Below, one piece after another: positions 8,388 to 18,961 of a stretch of DNA of 64,000 nucleotides (positions are counted from its first letter, which is position 1; the number at the start of each line of letters is the position of its first letter). The position numbers were made by a program, and so were the translations under genes. The notes beneath the pieces were generated by a model. It made no database searches, had not been told where the DNA came from, and saw only the letters and a program-made list of their open reading frames with translations. This stretch comes from Pseudomonas sp. ADAK13 (GTDB lineage Bacteria; Pseudomonadota; Gammaproteobacteria; Pseudomonadales; Pseudomonadaceae). The stretch lies in assembly GCF_012935715.1 (NCBI RefSeq), contig NZ_CP052860.1, positions 2,728,001 to 2,792,000 of the forward strand, read 5' to 3'.

Positions 8388-8939
8388 ATGCAACTACGTA
8401 ATTCATCGGCCCGTTACGGCTGGGTCAGTATTGTTTTGCACTGGGGCGTGGCCCTGGTGGTGTTCGGTCTGTTCGCGTTGGGCCTGTGGATGGTCGGTCT
8501 CGACTACTACAGCACCTGGCGTAAAGACGCCCCGGACCTGCACAAGAGCATCGGCATCACGCTGTTCGCCATCATGCTCGTGCGGATCGTCTGGCGTTTG
8601 CTCAGCCCGCCGCCGCCACCGCTTGCCAGCTATAGCCGCATGACACGCCTGGGGGCTGCGTTTGGCCACGCATTCCTGTATCTCGGGTTGTTTGCCGTGA
8701 TGATTGCCGGTTACCTGATTTCCACCGCAGACGGTGTCGGGATCCCGGTGTTTGGCCTGTTTGAGATTCCTGCGCTGGTTTCCGGGCTACCGGACCAGGC
8801 AGACACTGCAGGCGTGGTGCATTTGTACCTGGCCTGGGTATTGGTGGTGTTCGCCGGCCTCCATGGTGTGGCTGCGCTGAAACACCATTTCATTGATAGT
8901 GATGTGACCCTGGTTCGTATGCTGGGGCGCAAAGCCTGA
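8388..8939 (+). CDS. Cytochrome b561 (diheme inner-membrane protein)
   Basis: A 183-residue, four-helix cytochrome b561 of the bacterial (YodB/CybB-like) type. It begins [21 protein letters not shown], contains [21 protein letters not shown], and ends with [24 protein letters not shown]; the histidines in these segments are the heme ligands. It likely shuttles electrons from the quinone pool. It is followed 32 bp later by a YceI protein, a standard pair, so the two are probably one operon. The gap of 280 bp before it, shared with divergent bioA, must contain both promoters; I could not assign them firmly. Confidence 0.92.
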   Translation: MQLRNSSARYGWVSIVLHWGVALVVFGLFALGLWMVGLDYYSTWRKDAPDLHKSIGITLFAIMLVRIVWRLLSPPPPPLASYSRMTRLGAAFGHAFLYLGLFAVMIAGYLISTADGVGIPVFGLFEIPALVSGLPDQADTAGVVHLYLAWVLVVFAGLHGVAALKHHFIDSDVTLVRMLGRKA

Positions 8940-8971
8940 TGTTCAACCTCGACTCACAAGGAATAGAAAGC

Positions 8972-9568
8972 ATGTTGAAAAAGACTCTCGCCGCTCTGGC
9001 CATTGGTTCTGCTCTGCTGACTGCCGGTCAGGCGATGGCAGCTGACTACGTTGTCGACAAGGAAGGCCAGCACGCCTTCGTGGACTTCAAGATCAGCCAC
9101 TTGGGCTACAGCTTCATCACCGGTACCTTCAAGGACCTGGACGGCAAATTCAGCTTCGACGCTGCCAAGCCTGAAGACAGCAAGATTGAGTTCAACGTCC
9201 GTACCGCCAGCGTATTCACCAACCACGCCGAACGTGACAAGCACATCGCCAGCAAAGACTTCCTGGACGTTGGCAAGTTCGCCGATGCCAAGTTCGTTTC
9301 CACCAGTGTTAAAACCACCGGTAAAAACGCTGCTGGCCAAGTCACTGCCGACGTCACCGGCGACCTGACCTTCCATGGCGTGACCAAGCCTATCGTGGTC
9401 AAGGCCACCTTCCTGGGTGAAGGCAAGGATCCATGGGGCGGCTACCGTGCCGGCTTTGAAGGTACTACTTCCTTCAACCGCCAGGACTTCGGCAAGCAGA
9501 TGGACCTGGGCCCAGCGTCCAACACGGTTGAGCTGTACGTGACGTTTGAAGGTGTGAAAGCGAAGTAA
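8972..9568 (+). CDS. YceI-family periplasmic lipid-binding protein
   Basis: A 198-residue YceI protein. The signal peptide is [21 protein letters not shown] with cleavage before ADYVVD. The mature part shows family motifs [42 protein letters not shown], and [12 protein letters not shown]. Family members fold as a lipocalin-like barrel and bind polyisoprenoids such as ubiquinone-8. The start at 8972 has an AAGGAA ribosome-binding site and gives a normal signal peptide; an in-frame upstream ATG at 8939 would bury it. It is co-transcribed with the cytochrome b561 gene and ends before a strong terminator. Confidence 0.93.
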   Translation: MLKKTLAALAIGSALLTAGQAMAADYVVDKEGQHAFVDFKISHLGYSFITGTFKDLDGKFSFDAAKPEDSKIEFNVRTASVFTNHAERDKHIASKDFLDVGKFADAKFVSTSVKTTGKNAAGQVTADVTGDLTFHGVTKPIVVKATFLGEGKDPWGGYRAGFEGTTSFNRQDFGKQMDLGPASNTVELYVTFEGVKAK

Positions 9569-9585
9569 TTTTCGCCAGCCACACA

Positions 9586-9620
9586 AAAATGCCCCGGATC
9601 TCGCGATCCGGGGCATTTTT
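9586..9620. terminator. Bidirectional rho-independent terminator between yceI-like gene and rhlE
   Basis: A 12-13 bp GC-rich stem (ATGCCCCGGATC / GATCCGGGGCAT) with a short loop, flanked by an A-run on the left and a T-run on the right. It can serve both convergent genes. Confidence 0.9.
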
Positions 9621-9636
9621 TATGAAGCGCTGAAAA

Positions 9637-11520
9637 TCAGCGGTTGCGGGTCAGCAACGCCGGCTTTTCACCACGTGGACGGCCTGGCAGTTGATCCAAC
9701 TGCTCAGGGGTCAGCGTGCGATCGCTTTTCGACTCTTTGTGGATGATCTTCGGTGCCGGGCCGCCGCGCGGGTTTTGCACCGCAGGCTCAGACAAACGAG
9801 GTTGATCATCACGGGCCGGGCGACGGTTGCGCGACTCTTCGCGACGGGCCTGGCCGTCACGCGGTGCGCCGTTACGCGGGCCGCTGCGCTTGGCCGGCGG
9901 GGTGCCGGTGGTGGCGCCGTTGCTGCTGCGCGGACCGTTCTGACGGCCTTGTGGCTGGCCGCCGGTACGCGGAGCACCTGCGCCTGCACCCTGTGCCGGG
10001 GCACCTGGACGGCGACCACGACCCTGGGCCGGCTTGGCCTGGGGCACGTAGTCAACGCGGTTACCGAAGTTGTCCACGTCATCGTCGAGGAACTCGTCCG
10101 GCGCACGGTCGGCAGCGGCACGTGGCGGCTGGCTCGGCTGGCGCTGTTCGCGGGCCGGGGTACCTTCACGAGGCTTCTGCTCACGGGCCGGGCGTTCGCC
10201 ACGGCCATTGGTCGCAGCCTTGTCCTTGCCGCCCTTGTCCTTGCCCTTGTCTTTACGACCGCCACCACCGCCGCCGCCGTTCGGGCCATCGCCCTTCGGA
10301 CCGCGTGGGTTGTTGCGCGGGTTACGCACGTCCGGACGCTCGCGTACTTCAGGCTTCTCAGCCTCAACGGCGCTCGAGTCGAAGCCCATCAGGTCGCCGT
10401 CGGCGATTTTCTGCTTGGTCATGCGCTCGATGCTTTTCAGCAGTTTTTCTTCGTCGGGGGCGACCAGGGAAATGGCCTCGCCTGAACGACCGGCCCGGCC
10501 AGTACGGCCGATACGGTGCACGTAGTCTTCGTCGACGTTTGGCAGCTCGAAGTTGACCACGTGTGGCAACTGGTCGATGTCCAGGCCGCGAGCGGCGATA
10601 TCGGTGGCCACCAGGATGCGCACTTCACCGGCCTTGAAGTCGGCCAGGGCTTTGGTGCGGGCGTTCTGGCTCTTGTTGCCGTGGATCGCGACGGCGGTGA
10701 GGCCGTGCTTGTCCAGGTACTCGGCCAGACGGTTGGCGCCGTGCTTGGTGCGGGTGAACACCAGCACCTGTTCCCACGCGCCGGCGGTGATCAGGTGGGC
10801 CAGCAGGGAACGCTTGTGAGCGGCGGGCAGGCGGAACACGCGCTGCTCGATACGCTCGACCGTGGTGTTCGGCGGCGTGACTTCGATGCGCTCGGGGTTG
10901 TGCAACAACTTGCCCGCCAACGCGGTGATGTCGTTGGAGAACGTGGCCGAGAACAGCAGGTTCTGGCGTTTGGCCGGCAGGCGCGCGAGGACCTTTTTCA
11001 CGTCATGGACAAAGCCCATGTCGAGCATGCGGTCGGCTTCGTCCAGCACGAGGATTTCCACGTGGGACAAATCGACGCTGCCTTGGCCGCACAGGTCGAG
11101 CAAACGACCCGGGCAGGCAACCAGTACGTCGACACCGCGGGACATGGCCTGAACCTGTGGGTTCATGCCGACGCCGCCGAAGATGCAGGCGCTGACGAAC
11201 TTCAAGTCGCGGGCATACAGCTTGAAGCTGTCATGCACTTGGGCGGCGAGTTCGCGGGTAGGGGTCAGGACCAGTACGCGCGGTTGGCGCGGGCCATGAC
11301 GCTGGGATTTGTCCGGGTGACCGTTGGGGAACAACCGCTCCAGGATCGGAAGGGCGAAGCCGCCGGTTTTACCAGTACCTGTCTGAGCCGCAACCATCAG
11401 GTCGCGACCTTGCAACACGGCGGGAATGGCCCGCTGTTGCACCGGAGTAGGCTCGGTATAGCCCGCTGCCTCGATGGCGCGGACTAAAGCCTCGGAGAGA
11501 CCGAGGGAAGCAAAGGACAT
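9637..11520 (-). CDS. rhlE: DEAD-box ATP-dependent RNA helicase RhlE
   Basis: A 627-residue helicase. The Q motif is near residues 20-30 ([14 protein letters not shown]), Walker A AQTGTGKT at 45-52, PTRELA at 87-92, DEAD at 160-163, SAT in [11 protein letters not shown], and [14 protein letters not shown] as motif VI. From about residue 380 to the end there is a low-complexity tail rich in Arg, Gly, Pro and Lys with no predicted fold, typical of pseudomonad RhlE and thought to help RNA binding. The role is RNA remodelling in ribosome assembly and RNA decay, especially in the cold. The start has a CAGGA ribosome-binding site 6-7 nt upstream. Confidence 0.95.
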   Translation of the reverse strand: MSFASLGLSEALVRAIEAAGYTEPTPVQQRAIPAVLQGRDLMVAAQTGTGKTGGFALPILERLFPNGHPDKSQRHGPRQPRVLVLTPTRELAAQVHDSFKLYARDLKFVSACIFGGVGMNPQVQAMSRGVDVLVACPGRLLDLCGQGSVDLSHVEILVLDEADRMLDMGFVHDVKKVLARLPAKRQNLLFSATFSNDITALAGKLLHNPERIEVTPPNTTVERIEQRVFRLPAAHKRSLLAHLITAGAWEQVLVFTRTKHGANRLAEYLDKHGLTAVAIHGNKSQNARTKALADFKAGEVRILVATDIAARGLDIDQLPHVVNFELPNVDEDYVHRIGRTGRAGRSGEAISLVAPDEEKLLKSIERMTKQKIADGDLMGFDSSAVEAEKPEVRERPDVRNPRNNPRGPKGDGPNGGGGGGGRKDKGKDKGGKDKAATNGRGERPAREQKPREGTPAREQRQPSQPPRAAADRAPDEFLDDDVDNFGNRVDYVPQAKPAQGRGRRPGAPAQGAGAGAPRTGGQPQGRQNGPRSSNGATTGTPPAKRSGPRNGAPRDGQARREESRNRRPARDDQPRLSEPAVQNPRGGPAPKIIHKESKSDRTLTPEQLDQLPGRPRGEKPALLTRNR

Positions 11521-11742
11521 GAGTAATCCTGTTTTAGTTAGGGCTTGGCCCAGAGGGATAGTCTTGCCTGGCGTGAATGGCGTTTAGATGAACGCAATCC
11601 CGTCCGGTCCTGCTGGGGCTGGCGGGCACTCAGACGGCTCGCGCGGGCTTGAAAGCTGCGCTGTAGCGGGGTCGGGTGCCTTTTGCAAGACCGAAGCGTC
11701 CGGGCGTAAGCCTGGCGGAAAGGCCGGAGTATAACAGAGCAA

Positions 11743-12546
11743 TCACTCTGCGCTGCTTTCCTGCTGCTCAACGGTGTTCGCGGGCAGGGCCAGCGCGCTG
11801 GTTTGAGCACTCGTGCCGGCGTATTTGGCGCTCAAGGCCGCGTAGGCCGGCTCTTGCTTGAAGCGTTTGAGTTCGGCGGCAAAGCGTTGCACCAGTAAAT
11901 CCATGCCGGCACCACGGCGCACGGCCAGGAATTGTGGCTGGCTGCTCACCACTTGGGGCGCCTGGGTGATCTGGTCCTCAAGCCCGAGGGCCTTGAGCAC
12001 ATGCTGGCCGACCCTTCGGTCGGTAATTACCAGGTCGATCCGCCCAAGGGCCAGTTTGCCGAAGTTGGCCTCATGGCTGGCGGCCGGCTCCTGCTTGAAC
12101 AGGGTGGATTCGCTGAATTCGGCGCCGTAGAGGTAGCCCGGCGAGGTGCCGATGGTCAGGCCACGCAGGTCGTCGAAGGTCTGGAACGGGTGCGGGCGGT
12201 CATTGGCGTAGAACAGCACGAACTCGACCCTGGACAGTGGCTCGCTGGGGTACAGCAGCACCGCGTCGCGTTCATGGCTGTGGAAAATATCCAGTGCGCC
12301 ATCGGCCTGGCCCTGGTCGAGCATCGCCAGGCAGCGTTTCCAGGGCAGAAACTGCCAATCCACATCGATGCCCAGGCGCTGGAACACGATCACCGTGGTC
12401 TCGTAGTCGAGCCCGCGCATGGTGCCGTTGTCGTCATACACGTAGGGCGCCCAGGGCTCGGTGACAATACGCAGTTTCTCGCCGTGGGCGCCGAGGCTCA
12501 GGCAAGCAAAAAGAACAGCAGTCAACAACCGGAAAGTGACAGGCAT
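11743..12546 (-). CDS. Family-3 periplasmic solute-binding protein (orphan)
   Basis: A 267-residue secreted protein of the SBP_bac_3 family. The signal peptide (about residues 1-22, ending GAHG) precedes EKLRIVTEPWAPYVYDDNG, the standard first strand of polar amino-acid binding proteins; FDDLRGLTIGTSPGYLYG marks the second lobe. No permease or ATPase gene is adjacent, so its substrate and partner are unknown. Such stand-alone family members are common in pseudomonads. It lies downstream of the gene at 12617 on the same strand, with 70 bp between. The 222-bp gap to rhlE shows no clear signal. Confidence 0.82.
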   Translation of the reverse strand: MPVTFRLLTAVLFACLSLGAHGEKLRIVTEPWAPYVYDDNGTMRGLDYETTVIVFQRLGIDVDWQFLPWKRCLAMLDQGQADGALDIFHSHERDAVLLYPSEPLSRVEFVLFYANDRPHPFQTFDDLRGLTIGTSPGYLYGAEFSESTLFKQEPAASHEANFGKLALGRIDLVITDRRVGQHVLKALGLEDQITQAPQVVSSQPQFLAVRRGAGMDLLVQRFAAELKRFKQEPAYAALSAKYAGTSAQTSALALPANTVEQQESSAE

Positions 12547-12616
12547 GCCCTGAGATTACGACTGTATCGGACTAAAGAGAAGCTCTGGCACAGTGATCTG
12601 CGGGCGCTCGCGAGGT

Positions 12617-13699
12617 TTACTTGCCCGGAGATTTGATCAGGTGTTCGTAGATTGCCTCGCGCCGCTCACCCAGAATCAGCCGTACCAGGGGATTGGCAAA
12701 CCAGTGTTCCAACAGGTGAGCATCAACCGGTCGCCCCTGGCGCTCTTCCTGGTTTTGCCGGGCCTTGTCCCACCAAACCGGGCCACACGCCTGGTCGAAC
12801 TCGTTTTCATGTTCATAGCAGCCGTAGAGGATTTCCCGGATGAACTGCTGTTGGTGCTTGGGCAATGCCAGTGTGATCAGCTTGTACATCAAGCGTTGCA
12901 GGCGCGGCGGGCGGGGCAGGTGGGCGGAAACCTGGCGCGTGTCGTCCAGGGCTTTGGCGCTGGTGGGGTTCGCCCGATGCTTGGCGATCCACGCCTTGAC
13001 CTTGGCCCGGAACAACTGCTTGCGGCTCCAGTAGTGATGGATCAGGTCCGGGCATTCACGCACGTTGAGGGTGCGATAGGCGGCAATCGACAGGCAGAAC
13101 TCTTCCAGGGTGTAGGCGCCCTGGGCATGGGGGAACAGTTCGTCCATCAGTTCAATCGAACGGTCGAGGATGTGCGCGTCCTGCTGCGTGAGGCCCATGA
13201 CGCCTGAGTTGAGGGTCATCATGTCGTCGTCGGCCACGCCCATGTCCAGCAGGCGCTGATACAAGGCGCTGTACAGGATGCTTTCGTGGTTGTCGCCATA
13301 CTTGGTGTAGAAGGCGTTGCACAGCAGGGTGCCGGGCTGCACGCGTTCAAACAGCGCCAGGGGCGAATGATGGAAAAACGTGTCGGTGTCGATCAGCAGC
13401 GCCACGTCGGATTCTTGCAATACTTGCCGCAGCACCACGTGCTTGGTGCGGAAGTGGTAGCCGTGGGGCTCGCTCCAGCGTTTGCGGGTGGCCTCATCCA
13501 GTGGGCGCACCCGTACCGGCAGCAGGCGATAAGGCTCGGGGTTGTCGCTGAAAACCTGGATATCGATGCCTGTATCCGGCGCATCGCGCAGGAACGACAG
13601 GGCGCTGGCGATGCTGAATACGGCTTCCTGATGGTAAGTCTCTGCGCCGAACACCAGGTAGACCAGTTGCGGGCGGGACGTCGGGGCGGCTGTATTCAT
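12617..13699 (-). CDS. Uncharacterised protein with GT-A glycosyltransferase-like motifs
   Basis: A 360-residue protein with no signal peptide. I do not recognise a named family. The first part starts QLVYLVFGAETYHQEAVFS, an N-terminal strand pattern like nucleotide-sugar transferases, then VALLIDTDTFFHHSP carries a DxD motif at about residues 117-119, and LNSGVMGL follows; together these are hallmarks of GT-A fold glycosyltransferases. The second half is rich in Arg, Lys and Trp. I infer a glycosyltransferase acting on an unknown acceptor. The start at 13699 is favoured because 15 upstream residues in the longer frame cross the metF terminator. The next gene downstream encodes a binding protein. 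Confidence 0.6.
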   Translation of the reverse strand: MNTAAPTSRPQLVYLVFGAETYHQEAVFSIASALSFLRDAPDTGIDIQVFSDNPEPYRLLPVRVRPLDEATRKRWSEPHGYHFRTKHVVLRQVLQESDVALLIDTDTFFHHSPLALFERVQPGTLLCNAFYTKYGDNHESILYSALYQRLLDMGVADDDMMTLNSGVMGLTQQDAHILDRSIELMDELFPHAQGAYTLEEFCLSIAAYRTLNVRECPDLIHHYWSRKQLFRAKVKAWIAKHRANPTSAKALDDTRQVSAHLPRPPRLQRLMYKLITLALPKHQQQFIREILYGCYEHENEFDQACGPVWWDKARQNQEERQGRPVDAHLLEHWFANPLVRLILGERREAIYEHLIKSPGK

Positions 13700-13732
13700 G
13701 GACTGCAGAATTCCGTGTACGTTTAGAACGAC

Positions 13733-13757
13733 AAAGGCCCTCATTATGAGGGCCTTT
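13733..13757 (-). terminator. Stem-loop terminator after metF
   Basis: AAAGGCCCTC and GAGGGCCTTT pair around a five-base loop (ATTAT). It lies just past the metF stop and before the GT-like gene. The T-run on the minus side is short, so termination may be partial. Confidence 0.7.
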
Positions 13758-13774
13758 GCATTTCGGAACAGACC

Positions 13775-14620
13775 TTAGCGTGGCAGCTTGAGGTTGTTCC
13801 AGATAGCGAGGCTTGGCTCGGCCTGGTTCAGGGTATAGAAGTGCAGCCCTGGTGCGCCACCTTGCAACAATTGTTCACACATTTCGCTGATGACCTGTTC
13901 GCCGAACGCCTGGATGCTCTTGACGTCATCGCCGTAAGCTTCCAGTTGTTTGCGGATCCAGCGTGGGATTTCAGCGCCGCAGGCGTCAGAGAAACGCGCC
14001 AGTTTGCTGTAGTTGGTGATCGGCATGATGCCCGGCACCACCGGGATGTTCACGCCCATCGCCTGCACACGTTCAACGAAGTAGAAGTAGCTCTCGGCGT
14101 TGAAGAAGTACTGGGTGATCGCACTGTTGGCGCCGGCGTTGGCCTTGCGCACGAAGTTCTGCAGATCGTCTTCGAAATTGCGTGCCTGGGGGTGCATCTC
14201 CGGATAAGCGGCCACTTCGATGTGGAAGTGATCGCCGGTTTCTTCACGGATGAAGCTCACCAGGTCATTGGCATAGCGCAGCTCGCCGCTGGCCATGCCC
14301 ATGCCGGACGGCAGGTCACCGCGCAGGGCGACGATGCGCTTGATGCCGGCTTGCTTGTATTGGGTCAGCAGGCCGCGCAGGTCGGCCTTGCTGTCGCCCA
14401 CGCAGGACAAATGCGGAGCAGCAGGTACGTTGACTTCGCTTTCCAGCTGCAACACGGTATTGATCGTGCGATCGCGGGTGGAGCCACCGGCACCGTAGGT
14501 GCAGGAGAAAAAGTCGGGGTTGTAGCTGGCCAACTGCTTGGCTGTCGCCATCAGTTTTTCATGCCCAGCATCGGTCTTGGTCGGGAAGAACTCGAAGCTG
14601 TAGCGACGGTCTTGGGACAT
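13775..14620 (-). CDS. metF: 5,10-Methylenetetrahydrofolate reductase MetF
   Basis: A 281-residue TIM-barrel flavoenzyme that reduces 5,10-methylene-THF to 5-methyl-THF, the methyl donor for methionine synthesis. It begins RRYSFEFFPTKTDAGHEKL, with FSCTYGAGGSTRDRT (about residues 38-52) and HLSCVG, RIVALRGDLP and TQYFFNAESYFYFVER further on. The start at 14620 has AAGGG upstream. It is the second gene of the ahcY-metF operon, so the SAH riboswitch at 16128-16226 controls it too. The order and control by SAH fit: high SAH signals a need to clear SAH and regenerate methionine. Confidence 0.95.
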   Translation of the reverse strand: MSQDRRYSFEFFPTKTDAGHEKLMATAKQLASYNPDFFSCTYGAGGSTRDRTINTVLQLESEVNVPAAPHLSCVGDSKADLRGLLTQYKQAGIKRIVALRGDLPSGMGMASGELRYANDLVSFIREETGDHFHIEVAAYPEMHPQARNFEDDLQNFVRKANAGANSAITQYFFNAESYFYFVERVQAMGVNIPVVPGIMPITNYSKLARFSDACGAEIPRWIRKQLEAYGDDVKSIQAFGEQVISEMCEQLLQGGAPGLHFYTLNQAEPSLAIWNNLKLPR

Positions 14621-14658
14621 GGTCATACCCTTGGGAACTCGAAAGCCTGTAAGGCAAA

Positions 14659-14679
14659 CCCGCCCCGGGAGGGGGCGGG
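14659..14679 (-). other. GC-rich intercistronic hairpin between ahcY and metF
   Basis: CCCGCCCC and GGGGCGGG form an eight-pair stem with a five-base loop in the 71-bp gap between the two genes. There is no T-run after it, so it is unlikely to terminate transcription. It may affect mRNA stability or the ahcY:metF ratio. Confidence 0.6.
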
Positions 14680-14691
14680 CAGCCAAGCCGA

Positions 14692-16245
<1,554 letters not shown>

Positions 16246-16278
16246 TCAATCGAAGATGACCGTTTTGAAGCGGAGGCG

Positions 16279-16307
16279 ATTATAGCCGTCTGCGCCTGAC
16301 TTCTAAA
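16279..16307 (-). promoter_or_regulatory. Sigma-70 promoter for ahcY-metF
   Basis: Minus strand: TTTAGA at 16307-16302, a 17-base spacer, then a perfect TATAAT at 16284-16279. Transcription would begin near 16272 and give a leader of about 170 nt that includes the whole SAH aptamer. The rest of the 325-bp gap to the divergent thioesterase gene holds no further signal I can name. Confidence 0.65.
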
Positions 16308-16426
16308 GCCTTTCTGTCGGCGGCATGAAGATCGCGCATGGGGCTGATAGGCAATGGCTCATAGAGCTTGGCCCCGGCCTCTGCCATGATGTTGTCCATC
16401 ATTTCGCAACACGCTTTGGAGTGAAC

Positions 16427-16831
16427 ATGAACTTCCACACCCGCAAATGGGTAAAACCCGAAGACCTCAACCCCAACGGCACCCTGTTCGGTGGCAGCCT
16501 GCTGCGCTGGATCGACGAAGAAGCGGCCATCTACGCAATTGTCCAGTTGGGCAACCAGCGGGTGGTGACCAAGTACATCTCTGAAATCAATTTCGTCAGC
16601 GCCTCGCGCCAGGGCGACATCATCGAGCTGGGTATCACCGCCACCGAGTTTGGCCGCACCTCCATCACCCTGACCTGCGAAGTGCGTAACAAAATCACCC
16701 GCAAGAGCATCCTGACCGTGGAAAAAATGGTCTTCGTCAACCTGGGTGAAGACGGCTTGCCGGCGCCTCATGGGCGTACCGAGATCAAGTACGTGAAGGA
16801 CCAGTTCCAGGAAGACGGCATCAGCGAATAA
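16427..16831 (+). CDS. Acyl-CoA thioesterase (hotdog fold, YciA-like)
   Basis: A 134-residue single-hotdog thioesterase. The family core is NPNGTLFGGSLLRWIDEEAAIYA (about residues 16-38), with the catalytic Asp in WIDE; KYISEINFVSASRQGDIIELG and LTVEKMVFVNLGEDG follow. It hydrolyses acyl-CoA thioesters; chain-length range is not evident. The ATG at 16427 has GGAG six bases upstream and gives the usual family N terminus; an upstream in-frame ATG at 16325 adds residues with no family likeness. It is a single gene before the ExoU-like gene. Confidence 0.88.
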   Translation: MNFHTRKWVKPEDLNPNGTLFGGSLLRWIDEEAAIYAIVQLGNQRVVTKYISEINFVSASRQGDIIELGITATEFGRTSITLTCEVRNKITRKSILTVEKMVFVNLGEDGLPAPHGRTEIKYVKDQFQEDGISE

Positions 16832-16886
16832 TCTCGGCCGGGAGCGGCTTGTTTTACAAGACGCTTCCGGATGGACCTTTCCCAGG

Positions 16887-16923
16887 CTCTCTCGTCACAC
16901 AGGACTACAACCTGTAGAGAGAG
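16887..16923 (+). promoter_or_regulatory. Leader hairpin that can sequester the ribosome-binding site of the ExoU-like gene
   Basis: CTCTCTC (16887-16893) is complementary to GAGAGAG (16917-16923), with an inner five-pair helix ACAGG (16899-16903) / CCTGT (16911-16915) and a seven-base loop. GAGAGAG is the purine-rich ribosome-binding site and lies seven bases before ATG 16931. Sequestration is an inference from pairing. Confidence 0.55.
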
Positions 16924-16930
16924 TCGACAT

Positions 16931-18898
16931 ATGGAACTGTTAAATCCTACTCAGCCTTCATTCCCTCAATCATCGTCACCCGTTGCCCGGGATGTTGTTG
17001 GAAGTGGTCTGGCAGCGGCGGCCGACACGGTTTTGGCGCCTGTCGTCGAAAGGCGTGGTCCGGCCACCGTCCAGCCTCAAGGTACGAAAACGTCCCTGGT
17101 AGACGGTGCTGGCGAACGTACGTTGGCGTTGAGTCGCTATCAGAATGGCGTGGTGGAAGTGACGCTGTCCCCGCCGCCGATCACCCACCTGGTACTCAGT
17201 GGCGGCGGTGCCAAGGGCATTGCCTATCCGGGGGTGGTCCAGGCGCTTGAAGATAAAAACGCCTTGAAGGATATCCGCAGTATTTCAGGCTCATCTGCCG
17301 GCGGTATTTCGGCAGCCCTGATTGCCAGTGGGATGGGGGCCAAGGACTTCGACACGCTGTCGGACCGCCTTGAATTGCCCAAGCTGCTGAACAGCAAACA
17401 CGCCATTCCTGCATGGCTGCAGGACGCGAGTTCGAGTGTCGGGAAGGTGGCGGGCAAGGTCAGCAGCCTGGCAGAGGTTTTGTTTAACGTGTTGCCACGC
17501 CTTGGCTCCAAGGCCGAACCCCTCGAGGCATTGGTGCGCGACGAGTCGCGAAAAACGGTGCTGGCGCACATTGCCGATTTGCCCAGGGACCAGCGCACAC
17601 CACAAATCCTGGCGATTGCGGACAAATTAAGTGCGGGCGGCGCGACGACGTTCGGTGATTTGCAGGTGTTGAGCCGGCATATCCCGGCAATCAAAGAGCT
17701 CAATATCACGGGTACCGGCTTGTTCGAGGGCCGACCGCAATTGGTGGTGTTCAATGCCAGTCTCACGCCGGACATGGACATCGCGCGCGCCGCGCATATT
17801 TCGGGGGCGCCGCCGGTGGTGTTCAAGGCGCCGCAGGAGCAAGGGCATGGGTTTCAGGAAAACGGCGAGAAAACCTTCTTTCAGGATGGCGGCCTGCTGC
17901 TCAACACTCCCGCCACTGACTTTTTCCAGCGCACGTTTCCCGCCAGTGCAATCGCCGATACTGAACAACTGATCTTGAAGTTCGACGGTGATGAGCCCGC
18001 GGCAGTGCGCGGCAGTCGCCTTGACGGTTTCAAGGACGGGTTTCTCGGGATCCCGAACGCGGCCAATCATGAGCTGATGGCCTCGAAACTTAACGCCATG
18101 AAGGATCAGACGGTCGTTATGCCATTGAAGACCGGGATGGGTGACTTCAGCGGCTTTCTCAACGGCACGATCAATTTCACCATGCCGCTGGAGGTCAAGA
18201 ATCACCTGCAGCAACTCGCACGGGCTGCGGTGAATGCCCATGTGGAAAAACGCTCTGAAGTGCGGGAGCAGTATTTATTCGGCTCGATTGAAGGTGCTGT
18301 GTTGGCCATGAGCGATTCCATGCTTGCCAGCGTAAAGGACGCACTTGATCAGGACGAAGCGTCCAGTGACGTGCTGCGTTTTCGAAACGAAGCCCGGCAG
18401 GGGCTTGCCATGCTTGATAAGGCTGTCGCGTCGGCCAACACCGGCGATCGGCTGCAAATGACGCCTGAATTGGCGTCGGCGTTGCGCAACCTGGACGCCC
18501 TGGCCAGCCGCCCGGAATACGTCGAGTGGCTGGGAGTTCGCCTCAATGATGCGGACAAGCCCAATTTTCAGCAGCTGCTGCAAGCGCCGCATCAGAACGC
18601 GTCAAGGGTCCTGGCAAGTGCCATCAGCGAAATGAAAAAGCGCAATATCGCGGTGATCGCCGACAACTTCGCTCGGGAGGTTCTCTATCCCTCGTTGTTT
18701 CGCCCGGGCCAGCCGGATTCGAATGTCGCCCTGCTGCGTCGGGTTGAACACAACCTGGGCCGGGCAACGACGCCGGCCCAGGTCAACCAGGCGCTCGATG
18801 ACATCGTTGAAAACTACGTGGCACGTAATAAACCCTGGTCGCAGCCAGGGCGCTCCACGACAGTGGAAATGGCCAAGGCATGGCGCCTGGCGGTTTAG
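16931..18898 (+). CDS. ExoU-like patatin phospholipase A2 (candidate type III effector)
   Basis: A 655-residue protein that matches P. aeruginosa ExoU (687 residues) along its length as I recall that sequence. The patatin core has SGGGAKG (90-96) as oxyanion hole, GSSAG (120-124) with nucleophile Ser122, and DGG (319-321) with Asp319. LNITGTGLFEGRPQLVVFNAS (258-278) and the C-terminal RPGQPDSNVALLRR and STTVEMAKAWR are also ExoU-like; the C terminus is the membrane-localising four-helix region. No Sec signal is present. The first 60 residues are Ser/Gln/Pro-rich, as in secreted effectors. Neither the SpcU chaperone nor any type III gene is adjacent. Known ExoU needs ubiquitin from the host for activity. 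Confidence 0.85.
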   Translation: MELLNPTQPSFPQSSSPVARDVVGSGLAAAADTVLAPVVERRGPATVQPQGTKTSLVDGAGERTLALSRYQNGVVEVTLSPPPITHLVLSGGGAKGIAYPGVVQALEDKNALKDIRSISGSSAGGISAALIASGMGAKDFDTLSDRLELPKLLNSKHAIPAWLQDASSSVGKVAGKVSSLAEVLFNVLPRLGSKAEPLEALVRDESRKTVLAHIADLPRDQRTPQILAIADKLSAGGATTFGDLQVLSRHIPAIKELNITGTGLFEGRPQLVVFNASLTPDMDIARAAHISGAPPVVFKAPQEQGHGFQENGEKTFFQDGGLLLNTPATDFFQRTFPASAIADTEQLILKFDGDEPAAVRGSRLDGFKDGFLGIPNAANHELMASKLNAMKDQTVVMPLKTGMGDFSGFLNGTINFTMPLEVKNHLQQLARAAVNAHVEKRSEVREQYLFGSIEGAVLAMSDSMLASVKDALDQDEASSDVLRFRNEARQGLAMLDKAVASANTGDRLQMTPELASALRNLDALASRPEYVEWLGVRLNDADKPNFQQLLQAPHQNASRVLASAISEMKKRNIAVIADNFAREVLYPSLFRPGQPDSNVALLRRVEHNLGRATTPAQVNQALDDIVENYVARNKPWSQPGRSTTVEMAKAWRLAV

Positions 18899-18961
18899 TG
18901 GCTGAACAGTCCTGAACGCCGCGTGTCGTAGCTAAAAGCACACAACGAATTCAGGAACGCC

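Noticed and set aside
11538..11810. 90-codon open frame on the minus strand between rhlE and the binding-protein gene
   Set aside because: It overlaps the end of the binding-protein gene in another frame, is Arg/Ser-rich without family likeness, and has no ribosome-binding site.
16832..16930. Possible ExsA-type site before the ExoU-like gene
   Set aside because: I looked for the A-rich ExsA consensus and saw no convincing match in this 99-bp gap.
18899..18961. Possible SpcU-type chaperone gene after the ExoU-like gene
   Set aside because: The gap to the next gene is only 63 bp and holds no open frame of chaperone size.
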